64,000 nt of DNA from Vampirovibrionales bacterium (GCA_016712355.1 JADJRF010000005.1:2046001-2110000), one strand, 5' to 3'. Numbered from the stretch's first letter, positions 24,299-32,845 are shown. Translations and numbers: made by a program. Notes: generated from the sequence alone by a model not told the origin.

Positions 24299-24941
24299 TG
24301 GGTTTGAGCGGATCCGCCACAGGCGCGTCGGTTTTCGAGCGGTTTTCGCCGGATTCGTTTTCCAGCGTGATATCGCGCATTTCGACCAGCTCGCCATGAT
24401 TGTTCAGCGACGAAACAAAGCCGAGAATACTGTCATAACTGCCGCGCAGAGTCAGCGCATAGCCAAAGGTCGTTAATTGCGAGGCGGCGGGAGAAACCGC
24501 AGCTTCACCGGTTTTAGCTGCCGCAGCAGCGGCGGGCGTCGGCGTGGCGGGCTTGGGAGCCTTCGGATCCGGCGGCGGCGGGGGCTCGACCAGCGGCGCA
24601 TCCCACGGCTCAAGAGCGATGAGATCGTTGCCGCGATTAGAAGCCAGACGCATGACCTGATCGAGCATGGATTTGATGTTCTGCTGAAGCGCTTCGGGAC
24701 GGTAAGCGCGCAGGGTCACGCCTTCGGGCAGGGCTTTTACCTGACGCAGGTCTGCGGCCATTTGCTGGTTAATTTGTACTTGCGAGGTCAGCGTTTTGAC
24801 GTCCGACTCCAGTTGGGCTTTTTTCTGGATATTTTCGGTCACAGAGGTCACGGCAGGCCATACGAGATAGCCGCCAATGCCGACCAGGCCGCCGACAATC
24901 AGCATGCCGCCGATCAGATATTTTTCCCGACTCGAAACCAT
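24252..24941 (-). CDS. pilO: Type IV pilus alignment protein PilO
   Basis: PilO forms, with PilN, the inner-membrane alignment complex joining the pilus motor to the secretin. The 229 residues have a short cytoplasmic start, one membrane helix (YLIGGMLIVGGLVGIGGYLVW, about 8-28), a coiled coil (IQKKAQLESDVKTLTSQVQINQQMAADLRQ), an Ala/Pro-rich insert (LVEPPPPPDPKAPKP) and a ferredoxin-like domain with FGYALTLRGSYDSILGFVSSLNN, a hallmark of PilO. It follows the pilM-pilN fusion by 9 nt and is last in the operon; no pilP or pilQ follows here. Confidence 0.85.
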   Translation of the reverse strand: MVSSREKYLIGGMLIVGGLVGIGGYLVWPAVTSVTENIQKKAQLESDVKTLTSQVQINQQMAADLRQVKALPEGVTLRAYRPEALQQNIKSMLDQVMRLASNRGNDLIALEPWDAPLVEPPPPPDPKAPKPATPTPAAAAAAKTGEAAVSPAASQLTTFGYALTLRGSYDSILGFVSSLNNHGELVEMRDITLENESGENRSKTDAPVADPLKPIKMTARLALYLQPEP

Positions 24942-24950
24942 GAGCGCTGA

Positions 24951-26531
24951 TTAACCTCCCGATTTGCGCGATATGGAGATCTGGACGCTGCCGGGGGCGG
25001 CGGCGGGAGGCAATAGCTCCTTGGCGATTTCCGTACGACCGCCAATCTTGAACTTGAAGACTTTCTGACCCTCGTCCAGCTCCTCGCGGATGCTCTGGAT
25101 CAAGACGTCTTTGGCGTACGCCAGATGATCAAATTGCTGGGCAAAGCGCAACACCGATTGATAGCTCATGCCCTTGCCTTCAATCAGCAGGTCGTCGCCC
25201 GCCTTGACGTTATACACCCAGATCTTGGTGGGGATGCGGTTCTTTAAGTCCGAGGCCAGATTGACGTAGACGGCGTTGCGGATTTTAGCCGCCTCGACAA
25301 TCTCCACCACTTTGGCGCGGATGCCGCTTTTGGCTTTAAGCGCCTCGATTTCCGACTGGAGCTGAGCGCTTTGAGAGGACAGGGCCGTTTGCTTGGCCTC
25401 CAGATCATGGATTTGTCCGCCGAGCATCAGCCCATTGAAGGCGGACAGACCGCCCCAGAGGAGCAGCATCAGCACCGTGGTCAGAACGCCGGCTGCAATT
25501 GTCAGGACGGGACCAGGGCCGTCGTCTTCTTGTTCATGAGCAGCGGGAAGGTCTTTTTTGCCTTGCGCCGAGGAGGCCTTCAAGCCGCTGATAAAATTGA
25601 AGTCAAACGGAAAGCTCACCTGCGAATGCATCGCCGCGCCGACGACAGCCGGGCGCAAGGGGTCTTCCAGTCTCAGCGAGGGGCCGACCACGCACGGACG
25701 CACCGGCACGCCGAGCTGCTGGGAAAGGCCCTGAGCAATGGGCGCCGGCAGATTGTCGGTCAGCCAGATGGCGGGAAACGTGTTGGCGGCCGTGCGGCGG
25801 ATTTCATCAAGCAGATCGAAAATCAGGGGCGAATTGGCTTCCACGACGGAGAATTCGCGCGTGTCCATGCTCAGTTCGCGCAGATCCATGAGCGCGCTGC
25901 CCTGCCAGAGCGAAAAGCGCACGCGATCGCTTTCTACAAAAATCGTGCCCCAGTAAGCGTCTTCGCCAATCTGCTGGGTCAGGCTGTCGAGGACGCCGGT
26001 ACCGGCCATCGCCCGCAAGGTGTTGAGGGGTTCGATATCGACGGCGCCCGGACGCACGCGGGCCACCTGACAGGCGCGGCGCAGGGCCAGAAAGGTATCC
26101 TTGCGCACGGCGCCAAAGATGACGCGCTGCATGTTGGGCGACGTGGTCGCCAGCGCGGGCAACACGTGGAAGTCGACAATTGCTTCGGTGTCGTCGAAGG
26201 ACTTATAGCGCTCGGCTTCGCTCGAAAGCGACAAATAGAGTTCTTGCGCGCCCATTTTGGGCATGTCGACCACGCGCAGCAGGGTGGCGGGCATTGACAG
26301 GTTGACGGTTTTGACGGCGGGACGAAGGCCGGAGAGGGCTTCGCGCATCAGGCCGCCGAGGTGGACGGGGTCTTCGACGTGGTCGCCATTCTCGGAGAGG
26401 ACGCCGGGGGGCGTGGCAATCGTCGCGGATTGCGCGATGACGAACGTTTTGGGGTGATAGACCGCCACTTCGATTGATTGCGGGGTGATGGAGACCCCGA
26501 CGTTGGACCCGTTGCGTTTTTTCTGCGCCAT
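24951..26531 (-). CDS. PilM-PilN fusion protein of the type IV pilus
   Basis: In most bacteria PilM (cytoplasmic, actin-like) and PilN (membrane) are separate proteins that bind through the PilN N-terminal peptide. Here one 526-residue chain holds both: residues 1-305 are PilM-like (VGVSITPQSIEVAVYHP, AVKTVNLSMPATLLRVVDMPKM, RPGAVDIEPLNTLRAM), then FPFDFNFISGLK at the place of the PilN binding peptide, a linker, a membrane helix (342-366), a coiled coil (AKQTALSSQSAQLQSEIEALKAK) and the PilN domain (RIPTKIWVYNVKAGDDLLIEGKG). The actin-like ATP-site glycines look weaker than in classical PilM. The reading frame is continuous through the junction. Confidence 0.85.
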   Translation of the reverse strand: MAQKKRNGSNVGVSITPQSIEVAVYHPKTFVIAQSATIATPPGVLSENGDHVEDPVHLGGLMREALSGLRPAVKTVNLSMPATLLRVVDMPKMGAQELYLSLSSEAERYKSFDDTEAIVDFHVLPALATTSPNMQRVIFGAVRKDTFLALRRACQVARVRPGAVDIEPLNTLRAMAGTGVLDSLTQQIGEDAYWGTIFVESDRVRFSLWQGSALMDLRELSMDTREFSVVEANSPLIFDLLDEIRRTAANTFPAIWLTDNLPAPIAQGLSQQLGVPVRPCVVGPSLRLEDPLRPAVVGAAMHSQVSFPFDFNFISGLKASSAQGKKDLPAAHEQEDDGPGPVLTIAAGVLTTVLMLLLWGGLSAFNGLMLGGQIHDLEAKQTALSSQSAQLQSEIEALKAKSGIRAKVVEIVEAAKIRNAVYVNLASDLKNRIPTKIWVYNVKAGDDLLIEGKGMSYQSVLRFAQQFDHLAYAKDVLIQSIREELDEGQKVFKFKIGGRTEIAKELLPPAAAPGSVQISISRKSGG

Positions 26532-27039
26532 AGCCGCTTACTCTATCCTGATGCTTCTTTTAGCCTGATATTTATTTTTAGCCCTGATACTTCTGTCAGT
26601 CTGTATCTCTCTTAACCTGATGCCTTCTTCAGCTTGAAATCTCTTGAACCTGAGCCTCGTTGACGTTGAATGCCGGCGATTCTTGCCGCCTGACGGGCCC
26701 GGAATCCTTGACCCGAAAGGAATCGCGACTGCCTGCTCCTGCCTGTTGCGCCCAACAAGATGAGCCGAGGCCCATCCACGGATAAAACGCCGACAGCGCG
26801 CAACCTGAACGCCTTCAGGCATTACGCTTAAGCCCTGCGACCGTCGTCTGCGGGTTGGCATCGGGCGGGCAGGCTCAGGAAAGGCTCTCGCTATCCAATG
26901 AATCAACCACACTATAGCATAGGATGCAAAAACTTGGGGATTTTTCGCGCGAATCCGCGCATGATTGCGCTATTCGGAGGAGACGTGAAAAAGAGAGCCC
27001 CCCAAAAGGAATCCCTGATAACCGGGCAAACAGCGCGCC
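26532..27039 (-). other. Upstream region of the pil genes with degenerate short repeats
   Basis: About 500 nt without a gene. Between about 26547 and 26660 a degenerate unit of 16-18 bp (CCTGAT-x-CTTCTTT-AG type) recurs about seven times. Near 26900-26925 the minus strand reads TATGCTATAGTG, a possible -10 region for the pil operon. Confidence 0.45.
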
Positions 27040-27069
27040 AAAAAAAAACCTCCGTCATGAAGTCGGAGG
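27040..27069 (-). terminator. Intrinsic terminator of the candidate sRNA
   Basis: A six-pair GC-rich stem CCTCCG/CGGAGG with a 9-nt loop and nine consecutive T on the minus strand. Confidence 0.75.
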
Positions 27070-27145
27070 AGTGTCTGAGTAGTGTCATGTAGAGAATATA
27101 GGATAGAGAAGAGAAATCTGGCGGGAGCATCAAAGCGTCCCTTGT
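27040..27145 (-). ncRNA. Candidate small RNA upstream of the pil operon
   Basis: The minus strand has an excellent intrinsic terminator: CCTCCG (27069-27064), loop, CGGAGG (27054-27049) followed by nine T (27048-27040). About 75-100 nt upstream is an AT-rich promoter-like block (TATATTAATAC), next to a TTGTTTTTAT (27161-27152) like the 3' half of the conserved 30-nt element. No convincing protein is encoded between them. Either a discrete sRNA of about 100 nt or an attenuator leader of the pil operon would fit. No known family is recognised. Confidence 0.45.
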
Positions 27146-27362
27146 ATTAATATAAAAACAATCTTAAGAACTCTGATGTTAGATTGTAACGAAATATAAA
27201 GTCGAGTTTTAATTATTTCTTCAGAATTACGATGAAGACTGACGGCGCGCCGGGCCGCCCGCCCTCTGCGCAGAAGACGCAAGCTTTTGCCCGGCGCGCG
27301 CGATAGAATGCCGAACATCCCGTCCAAGCCGGGAAGCAAAGAGCAGAGAAGGAAAAAATGTG

Positions 27363-28376
27363 ATGCGAGTGGCTGTCTTTAGCGCCAAGGCGTACGACAA
27401 ACGGTTTCTATCTGAGGCCAACGAGGCCTTTGGCTATACGTTCAAGTTTTTTGAGCCGCATCTGGATGAATCGACCGTGCGGCTGGCGAGCGGTTATGAC
27501 GCGGTTTGCGCATTCGTTCACGATGATCTTTCGCGCCCCACGCTTCAGGCGCTGGCAGAAGCAGGCGTCAAGCTGGTGGCGCTACGCTGCGCCGGGTATA
27601 ACAACGTGGATCTGGCGGCTGCGCAAGAATACAACCTGACCATTGTGCGCGTGCCCGCCTATTCGCCGCATGCGGTCGCCGAGCACGCCATTGCGCTTAT
27701 TCTGGGCCTGAATCGCCGCATTTACCGCGCCTATAACCGCGTGCGCGAAGGCAATTTTTCGCTCGAAGGCCTCATGGGCTTCGACCTGCACGGCTGCACC
27801 GCCGGGGTCGTCGGCACGGGCAAAATCGGCGTGCTGGTGGCGAAAATCCTGAAAAACGGCTTCGGCTGCGAAGTCGTCGCCTATGACCCATACCCTTCCA
27901 AAGCCTGTCAGGATCTGGGCATCGCTTACGCCTCACTGCCGGAGCTCCTGTCGCAGGCCGATATCGTCTCGCTGCACTGTCCGCTGAGCCCGGAGACGCA
28001 TCATGTCATTAACGAGGCGTCGATTCAGCAGATGAAGCCCGGCGCGATGCTGATCAACACCAGTCGCGGGGCGCTGGTAGATACGCGCGCGGCCATCGAA
28101 GGGCTGAAGTCTGGGCAGATCGGCGCGATGGGTCTGGATGTCTACGAAGAAGAGGGCGACCTGTTTTTCGAGGATCTCTCCACCCAGGTGATTCAGGATG
28201 ACCAGTTTACGCGTCTGCTGACGTTTCCCAATGTGCTGATCACGGGTCACCAGGCGTTTTTTACGGAAAACGCCGTGCGCAACATCGCCGAAACCACGCT
28301 GGCCAACATCCGCGAATTCGAGTCCGGCGGCCCCTGCGCCAATCAGGTCCACGCGCCCCAGCGACGGGGCGCGTGA
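27363..28376 (+). CDS. ldhA: D-lactate dehydrogenase (NAD-dependent)
   Basis: It reduces pyruvate to D-lactate to regenerate NAD during fermentation. The 337-residue product is typical of the LdhA group: FEPHLDESTVRLA, LRCAGYNNVDLAAA, RVPAYSPHAVAEHAIALIL, the Rossmann motif GVVGTGKIG, INTSRGALVDT with the catalytic Arg, DVYEEEGDLFFED and the catalytic His in ITGHQAFFTENA. AAGGA lies 9-10 nt before ATG 27363; a GTG directly upstream is the only other choice. A fermentative step fits an organism that faces low oxygen. It converges with the unknown gene at 28389. Confidence 0.93.
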   Translation: MRVAVFSAKAYDKRFLSEANEAFGYTFKFFEPHLDESTVRLASGYDAVCAFVHDDLSRPTLQALAEAGVKLVALRCAGYNNVDLAAAQEYNLTIVRVPAYSPHAVAEHAIALILGLNRRIYRAYNRVREGNFSLEGLMGFDLHGCTAGVVGTGKIGVLVAKILKNGFGCEVVAYDPYPSKACQDLGIAYASLPELLSQADIVSLHCPLSPETHHVINEASIQQMKPGAMLINTSRGALVDTRAAIEGLKSGQIGAMGLDVYEEEGDLFFEDLSTQVIQDDQFTRLLTFPNVLITGHQAFFTENAVRNIAETTLANIREFESGGPCANQVHAPQRRGA

Positions 28377-28388
28377 CAAAGCATCGGG

Positions 28389-29003
28389 TTAGACGGGTTT
28401 ACGCCTAACGAGTCTTAATTTTCCCCATGGATTGATTCCGTCATTTTGCGTAGTCGCTCCCTCAACGAAGCCGGGGTCCTGACCGACTTTGATAACGTCA
28501 GGCGCTTTGCCCCAATTCGCGCGCGCCTTGCGTAGAAGTTCGTGAGGATCAATGCCGGTGTTTACGCCAATATAATGGCCCGTTCGGGGATCATACGTGT
28601 GCCCGTGGCTATCGATTAAATAGGCCTCTTTAACGGGAGGCTCAGCATGACGAGCTGTGGCTGCATTTTGAGGCGTCGTCCGTAATTCTATTTCAGCCTG
28701 GCGTATGCGAGTAAATCCGTCAGATACCCACCGGCCCTGTTCTTGAGTAAAGTCGAATACGAAGGTGTCAGGCCGACCCAGCGTGCTATAAACTCTTTTA
28801 CTATTTTGCGTCCCCTTCGGGATGGCCATTTGAGCTGGCACGACGACTCTTAGCGTCGGACTCAAGCCTTCAAAGGATTTAACCCCCTCAACTGTCGCTT
28901 TGCCTCGGACCACAAATTGAAGCCCATCATCCGTTTTAAACACCCTTCCGGGCTTTAAATTCCCAGGTGTTAGAACCCCATTATGATGAAAATTCAAACG
29001 CAT
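28389..29003 (-). CDS. Uncharacterised protein (MRLNFHHNG start)
   Basis: Not recognised. 204 residues, no signal peptide and no membrane segment. It starts MRLNFHHNGVLTPGNLKPGRVFK, in the same style (basic or hydrophobic residue, then F) as the RFG group. A beta-rich middle (GLQFVVRGKATVEGVKSFEGL, LRVVVPAQMAIPKG) is followed by a segment resembling RHS/toxin-type linkers: YLIDSHGHTYDPRTGHYIGV and GIDPHELLRKARANWG. A toxin or effector function would be speculation. GGGAG lies before ATG 29003. A strong bidirectional terminator separates it from ric. Confidence 0.65.
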   Translation of the reverse strand: MRLNFHHNGVLTPGNLKPGRVFKTDDGLQFVVRGKATVEGVKSFEGLSPTLRVVVPAQMAIPKGTQNSKRVYSTLGRPDTFVFDFTQEQGRWVSDGFTRIRQAEIELRTTPQNAATARHAEPPVKEAYLIDSHGHTYDPRTGHYIGVNTGIDPHELLRKARANWGKAPDVIKVGQDPGFVEGATTQNDGINPWGKLRLVRRKPV

Positions 29004-29174
29004 TTGAGAGACTCCCTTTTAGGCGCATATGCGCATCTGGATACGGACCGAAATGGCAGAGAATTTATTACATATGTAACTTCTGTGATAGGCGCATAAT
29101 GCTAGTTTGTGAAGAATTCTAAATCACCGGACCGCGCGGCGAGCAGGCGTCAGGGGGGTGGCGATCACTTCACA

Positions 29175-29206
29175 AAAAGGCCTCTGCGCAGCGTCAGAGG
29201 CCTTTT
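29175..29206. terminator. Bidirectional terminator downstream of ric
   Basis: A perfect 12-bp stem AAAAGGCCTCTG (29175-29186) with CAGAGGCCTTTT (29195-29206) and an 8-nt loop. U-runs can form on either strand; the ric transcript ends here. Confidence 0.75.
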
Positions 29207-29228
29207 AACCTGTAAACGGCGAGGCCTC

Positions 29229-29954
29229 TCAGGCCCCGCTTGCCAGCGATTGGGCGCGCTCGGCGGCGCGGGGGAAGAGAATGTTGTTCTCTTTGTGAAT
29301 ATGCGTATGCAAGTCGCGCTCTAGTTCGGCCAGCAGCGCAAAGGCGGCGCGATACGTGGCGCAGGCGTCGGCGGGCGGCGTGTAGTCGTCGCTGAGCGCG
29401 CGCATCTGGCGCAGAAAATCGCCCGCGAGATCGTGCTCTTCGCGCATGACCCGAATGGGATTCTCAATCGAACCGCAATGAAAGGCGGGCAGCGTCTGCG
29501 CCGTATCCAGCGCCTTGCAATACGGAAACAGCACGGTTTCTTCTTTAGCCAGATGGGCCTCAAGATCCGCGCGCAGGGCTTCAAACGTCCGCTGCAGGTC
29601 GATCAGCTCGCCATGACGCTCGCCATGGGCGCGCCGCGTTTTGTCCAGCAAGGCGCTGAGTTGCGGCAACGTCCGGTTGAGGTACGCGTGATGCGTCTCG
29701 ACAATGTGATCTGCCCACAGCGACAGCGAGGCGCCCAGAGCAGGCGTGTCTGCCGAAAGCAAGGGCGCCGCAGGCCATTCGCGAATCTGCGCCCAGATGG
29801 CTTGGGCATCCAGGCCTTTTTGCGCGCAGGCCTGCGACAGGGGCTGCGCGCCGCCGCAGCAGTAATCGAGTCCCTGGGCGTCGAAGAAGGCGGTCAGTTC
29901 CGGGCGATGCGCAGCCAGCGCGCCGAGGGTCATGTCAGACGATAAAACGGTCAT
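29229..29954 (-). CDS. ric: Iron-sulfur cluster repair di-iron protein (RIC/YtfE/ScdA)
   Basis: RIC proteins repair iron-sulfur centres damaged by nitric oxide or oxidants. The 241-residue product has the ScdA N-terminal domain with LGALAAHRPELTAFFDAQGLDYCCGG (the paired Cys), then a hemerythrin-like four-helix bundle carrying the di-iron ligands: HIVETHHAYL, RRAHGERHGEL, LEAHLAKEE, MREEHDLAGDFL and ELERDLHTHIHKENNILFPRA. AAGGAG lies before ATG 29954. A perfect TTGAC-TTAT-GTCAA palindrome sits 69 nt upstream, fitting control by an FNR/DNR-type regulator; one such regulator gene is at 56648. Confidence 0.92.
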   Translation of the reverse strand: MTVLSSDMTLGALAAHRPELTAFFDAQGLDYCCGGAQPLSQACAQKGLDAQAIWAQIREWPAAPLLSADTPALGASLSLWADHIVETHHAYLNRTLPQLSALLDKTRRAHGERHGELIDLQRTFEALRADLEAHLAKEETVLFPYCKALDTAQTLPAFHCGSIENPIRVMREEHDLAGDFLRQMRALSDDYTPPADACATYRAAFALLAELERDLHTHIHKENNILFPRAAERAQSLASGA

Positions 29955-30022
29955 GGCGGGAAGCTCCTTTTTTGGGTGACGCGAATCTTCCGCCAGCGTA
30001 CCGCCTGTCGCGGCAAATGACG

Positions 30023-30036
30023 TTGACTTATGTCAA
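30023..30036. promoter_or_regulatory. FNR/DNR-type operator upstream of ric
   Basis: TTGAC-TTAT-GTCAA is a perfect 14-bp palindrome of the Crp/Fnr class. It lies between ric (minus) and the small gene at 30149 (plus) and could serve both. Confidence 0.65.
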
Positions 30037-30148
30037 AACGCGCGCCGCCTGCTGACAGGCGCGGGAATCTACGTATGATTTCAATTAAAGGCCGCGCGCG
30101 TTGCGCCGATAGGCCTTTATATCGCTTTGCCGCAGGAGACGCCGCGTT

Positions 30149-30499
30149 ATGTCCAGCGTGCCATCGTCTATTCTCAAGGGAATTTCTGATCAGTTCCGGT
30201 ATGTTCAGGCGTATGAAACGGCAAAGGCGAACGGACAGAATTTTGACTTCAGAACCGGTCAGGCCGTCGCTCAGCCGGATGCGGCTTCGCCCAGCGGCGT
30301 CGACGCTTTCAGCGCGCTGTCTTTTCAAGCGCTTGCGGCGCAAGCGGGCAATATGAACGCCAACGCCCATACCGGCGAGGCCTTTCGGCGAGCGTTTCAG
30401 TATTATCAGCAGTATTTCACGCCGACGGCTTTTCTGGCGTACAACCCGAATTTCGGCGCCGTATGGCTGAGTCCGCCGCCGCCGGTTACGGATACTTGA
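30149..30499 (+). CDS. Small uncharacterised protein
   Basis: Not recognised. 116 residues, ATG 30149 with AGGAGA upstream. Ala/Gln/Phe-rich, with no membrane segment. The sequence KANGQNFDFRTGQAVAQPDAASPSG and an aromatic tail (FQYYQQYFTPTAFLAYNPNFG) suggest a low-complexity N-terminal half and a helical, aromatic C-terminus. It is divergent from ric and shares the FNR/DNR-box intergenic region, so co-regulation is possible. IspH follows 34 nt later on the same strand. Confidence 0.6.
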   Translation: MSSVPSSILKGISDQFRYVQAYETAKANGQNFDFRTGQAVAQPDAASPSGVDAFSALSFQALAAQAGNMNANAHTGEAFRRAFQYYQQYFTPTAFLAYNPNFGAVWLSPPPPVTDT

Positions 30500-30533
30500 T
30501 TTTAACGCCGCGCTCCCGTTTAATAAGGGCGAG

Positions 30534-31442
30534 ATGAGAAGTTCCGCCCCTTTTACAACGTCGCAAGAGACCAGGCGCCCCAAGACGGTGCTGCTGGCCG
30601 AGCATTACGGCTTTTGCCATGGGGTTAAGAAGGCGGTCGACAAGACCATCGCCTGCGCGAAAGACGCCAAACGTCCGGTGTACGTGCTGGGGCAGTTGAT
30701 TCATAACAGCCAGGTGATTGAAAAGCTTTCTGAGGAAGGCATTCAAACCATTACGTCGCTGGATGAAGCGCCGCCCGGCAGTCTGTGCGTTGTTCGCACC
30801 CATGGCGCGCCGCCGCAACTGGCGGCGGATGCGCAGGCGCGCGGTATCGACATGGCTGACGCCACCTGCCCTGACGTGCGGCTGGTCCAGAACAAGGCCA
30901 TTGAACTGGCCCGGGAAGGCTATACCGTCGTCGTCGTGGGTAAGGCGGACCACCCGGAAGTCATTGGCATCACCGCGCATGCGCAGGAAATTCCCGGCGC
31001 GCGCATTGTATCGGCTCATCGCGCGGAAGATATCGCCGAAAAACTGGCAGGGCTGCCATGTCGGCGCATCGGCGTGGTGTCGCAAACCACCCAGATGGAA
31101 GACGCCTTTTTTGACATGATTCGCGAGCTGGCGAAAATCGCCAAAGAGTTAAAAGTATTTAATACCATTTGCCCGGCCACGTTTTACCGGCAAAGCGCCG
31201 CGCTGGATCTGGCCGCGCAAGTGGATCTGATGGTCGTGGTCGGCGGTAAAAACAGCTCCAACACCACGCATCTGGCGGAAATCTGTCGCGCGCAAGGGGC
31301 TGAGACCATTCACATTGAGGTATATGAAGAGCTGGCGGGAAGCGACGCGCTGGCCCGCGCGCAAACCGTGGGCGTGACCGCAGGGGCCTCTACGCCGGAA
31401 TGGCTGGTGCAGGAAGTCATTGAATACATTCAGGCTTTGTAG
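30534..31442 (+). CDS. ispH: 4-hydroxy-3-methylbut-2-enyl diphosphate reductase
   Basis: IspH makes IPP and DMAPP in the last step of the MEP isoprenoid pathway, using a [4Fe-4S] cluster. The 302 residues contain the three cluster cysteines: GFCHGVKKAV, ADATCPDVRLVQ and NTICPATFYRQSA. The substrate-binding histidines are in LIHNSQVIEKL and RTHGAPP, with VVVGKADHPEV, VVSQTTQ, VVGGKNSSNTTHLAE and GVTAGASTPEWL also present. The first about 16 residues (MRSSAPFTTSQETRRP) are a short extension. Presence of the MEP pathway fits a cyanobacterial-type lineage. Confidence 0.95.
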   Translation: MRSSAPFTTSQETRRPKTVLLAEHYGFCHGVKKAVDKTIACAKDAKRPVYVLGQLIHNSQVIEKLSEEGIQTITSLDEAPPGSLCVVRTHGAPPQLAADAQARGIDMADATCPDVRLVQNKAIELAREGYTVVVVGKADHPEVIGITAHAQEIPGARIVSAHRAEDIAEKLAGLPCRRIGVVSQTTQMEDAFFDMIRELAKIAKELKVFNTICPATFYRQSAALDLAAQVDLMVVVGGKNSSNTTHLAEICRAQGAETIHIEVYEELAGSDALARAQTVGVTAGASTPEWLVQEVIEYIQAL

Positions 31443-31626
31443 CACAATAAACGCCGCCATGGGTTTTAATCGTTCACGGATCGCATCGCGTACGCAGGTT
31501 TGGAAACAGGACGGGTCTCGCCTGTCGGATTTCTGCGCCTGAAAATCGGCGGCGATTGCGCCCAGCCCTCTTGAACTTGTTTGAATCCCGCGGCCCTGTT
31601 CCCAATAGAAGGAGACCCTCCCTATC

Positions 31627-32778
31627 GTGGTATCGACGACTGAACGAGATTATTCCCTCAGCCAGCGCGACGCATCGCTGCGGCAGGATTTTGAATCGCT
31701 CCTGGAAAGAAGTTTTCAGAGCGCGCTGAAGCCCGGCGCCATCGCTGTCGGCGAGATCCTGCGCGTTGAAAAAGACGGTCTGCTGATCGATATCGGCGGC
31801 AAGTCAGAAGGGTTCGTCTCCATTAAGGAAATCCACGGTTGCCGGACGGCGGACGATCTGCGCGCGACCTTTGCGCCTGGTCAAATCCATGAGTTTTACA
31901 TCGTCGGCGAACATGACAACGACGCGACTTATTATCAGCTTTCGTTGCGTCGGGTGGCGGCTTTCAAGAACTGGGATCAACTCAAGGAGCTGAAAGAGGC
32001 CAACGCCACGGTGGACGTAATCGTCGCCGGGTCGACCAAAGGCGGCATTCTGGTGAATGTCTTTGATCTGAAAGGCTTTATTCCGGCCAGTCAGATTCGC
32101 GTGGCCAAAACGCTCAACGAGCTGGTAGGCGAAAGCCTTCCCGCCAAGATTCTGGAAGTCGACAAGGCCAAGAACAAGCTCATTCTGAGCAATCGCGCCG
32201 CCGTGTTTGAAGCCAAGGCGGCCATGCGCGCCGAAACCCTGAGCCGCCTGCACGAAGGCGACCTCGTGTCGGGAGAAATCGTCAAAGTCACAGATTTCGG
32301 CGTTTTTGTCGACATCAACGGCATCGACGGCTTGCTGCCGCTGTCTGAGATCTCGTGGCGACGTATCAATCACCCGTCAGAAGCGCTGGAATTGGGTCAG
32401 CGTCTCGACGTCATGGTGTTGACCGTGGATCTGGTCCTGCAACGCATCAGCCTGACGCGCAAGCGGCTGGAAGCCGATCCGTGGCGCACGGTGGACGATC
32501 ACTTCCACGTCAATCAGGAACTGGAAGGCCGCATCACCAAGACGCTGGGCTCTGGCGTTCTGGTCGAACTGATGCCCGGCATCGAAGCGTATTGCGCTTT
32601 CAGCGGCGCCGGCTCGAAGTTCTTCCGTCTGCAAGAGACCTGCGGGTTTCGGATCATCTCGATCAACGCGCCGGACCGCCGTCTGACGCTGGAATATCGC
32701 TATGACGCCGCGCCCCCGCCGGAAGAAGCATCCGAGGACGCCGCCCAAAACCGCGATCGCGAGCTGGTCGCCGTTTAA
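31627..32778 (+). CDS. rpsA: Ribosomal protein S1-like (multi-S1-domain) protein
   Basis: S1 binds mRNA at the 30S subunit and helps start translation. The 383-residue product has four S1-type OB folds: residues about 38-110 (GAIAVGEILRVEKDGLLIDIGGKSEGFVS), 125-195 (VDVIVAGSTKGGILVNVFDLKGFIP), 210-285 (GDLVSGEIVKVTDFGVFVDINGIDGLLP) and a degenerate fourth (ELEGRITKTLGSGVLVELMPGI). This compact form resembles that of cyanobacteria and Gram-positives. The GTG start at 31627 is supported by AAGGAGA. It lies just upstream of rplU, which has its own promoter. Confidence 0.85.
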   Translation: MVSTTERDYSLSQRDASLRQDFESLLERSFQSALKPGAIAVGEILRVEKDGLLIDIGGKSEGFVSIKEIHGCRTADDLRATFAPGQIHEFYIVGEHDNDATYYQLSLRRVAAFKNWDQLKELKEANATVDVIVAGSTKGGILVNVFDLKGFIPASQIRVAKTLNELVGESLPAKILEVDKAKNKLILSNRAAVFEAKAAMRAETLSRLHEGDLVSGEIVKVTDFGVFVDINGIDGLLPLSEISWRRINHPSEALELGQRLDVMVLTVDLVLQRISLTRKRLEADPWRTVDDHFHVNQELEGRITKTLGSGVLVELMPGIEAYCAFSGAGSKFFRLQETCGFRIISINAPDRRLTLEYRYDAAPPPEEASEDAAQNRDRELVAV

Positions 32779-32787
32779 AGCGTCGGT

Positions 32788-32817
32788 TTGACAACGTTTT
32801 TCCGCTTTGGGTACAAT
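32788..32817 (+). promoter_or_regulatory. Promoter of rplU-rpmA
   Basis: Perfect TTGACA (32788-32793), an 18-nt spacer and TACAAT (32812-32817), about 29 nt before the rplU start. Confidence 0.75.
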
Positions 32818-32845
32818 ACCCGAACTGACTTGAACGGAACTGATC

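Noticed and set aside
28389..29003. RHS/polymorphic toxin tip, suggested by GHTYDPRTGHYIGV
   Set aside because: No YD repeats, no toxin domain and no immunity gene nearby. The match is a short linker-like phrase only.
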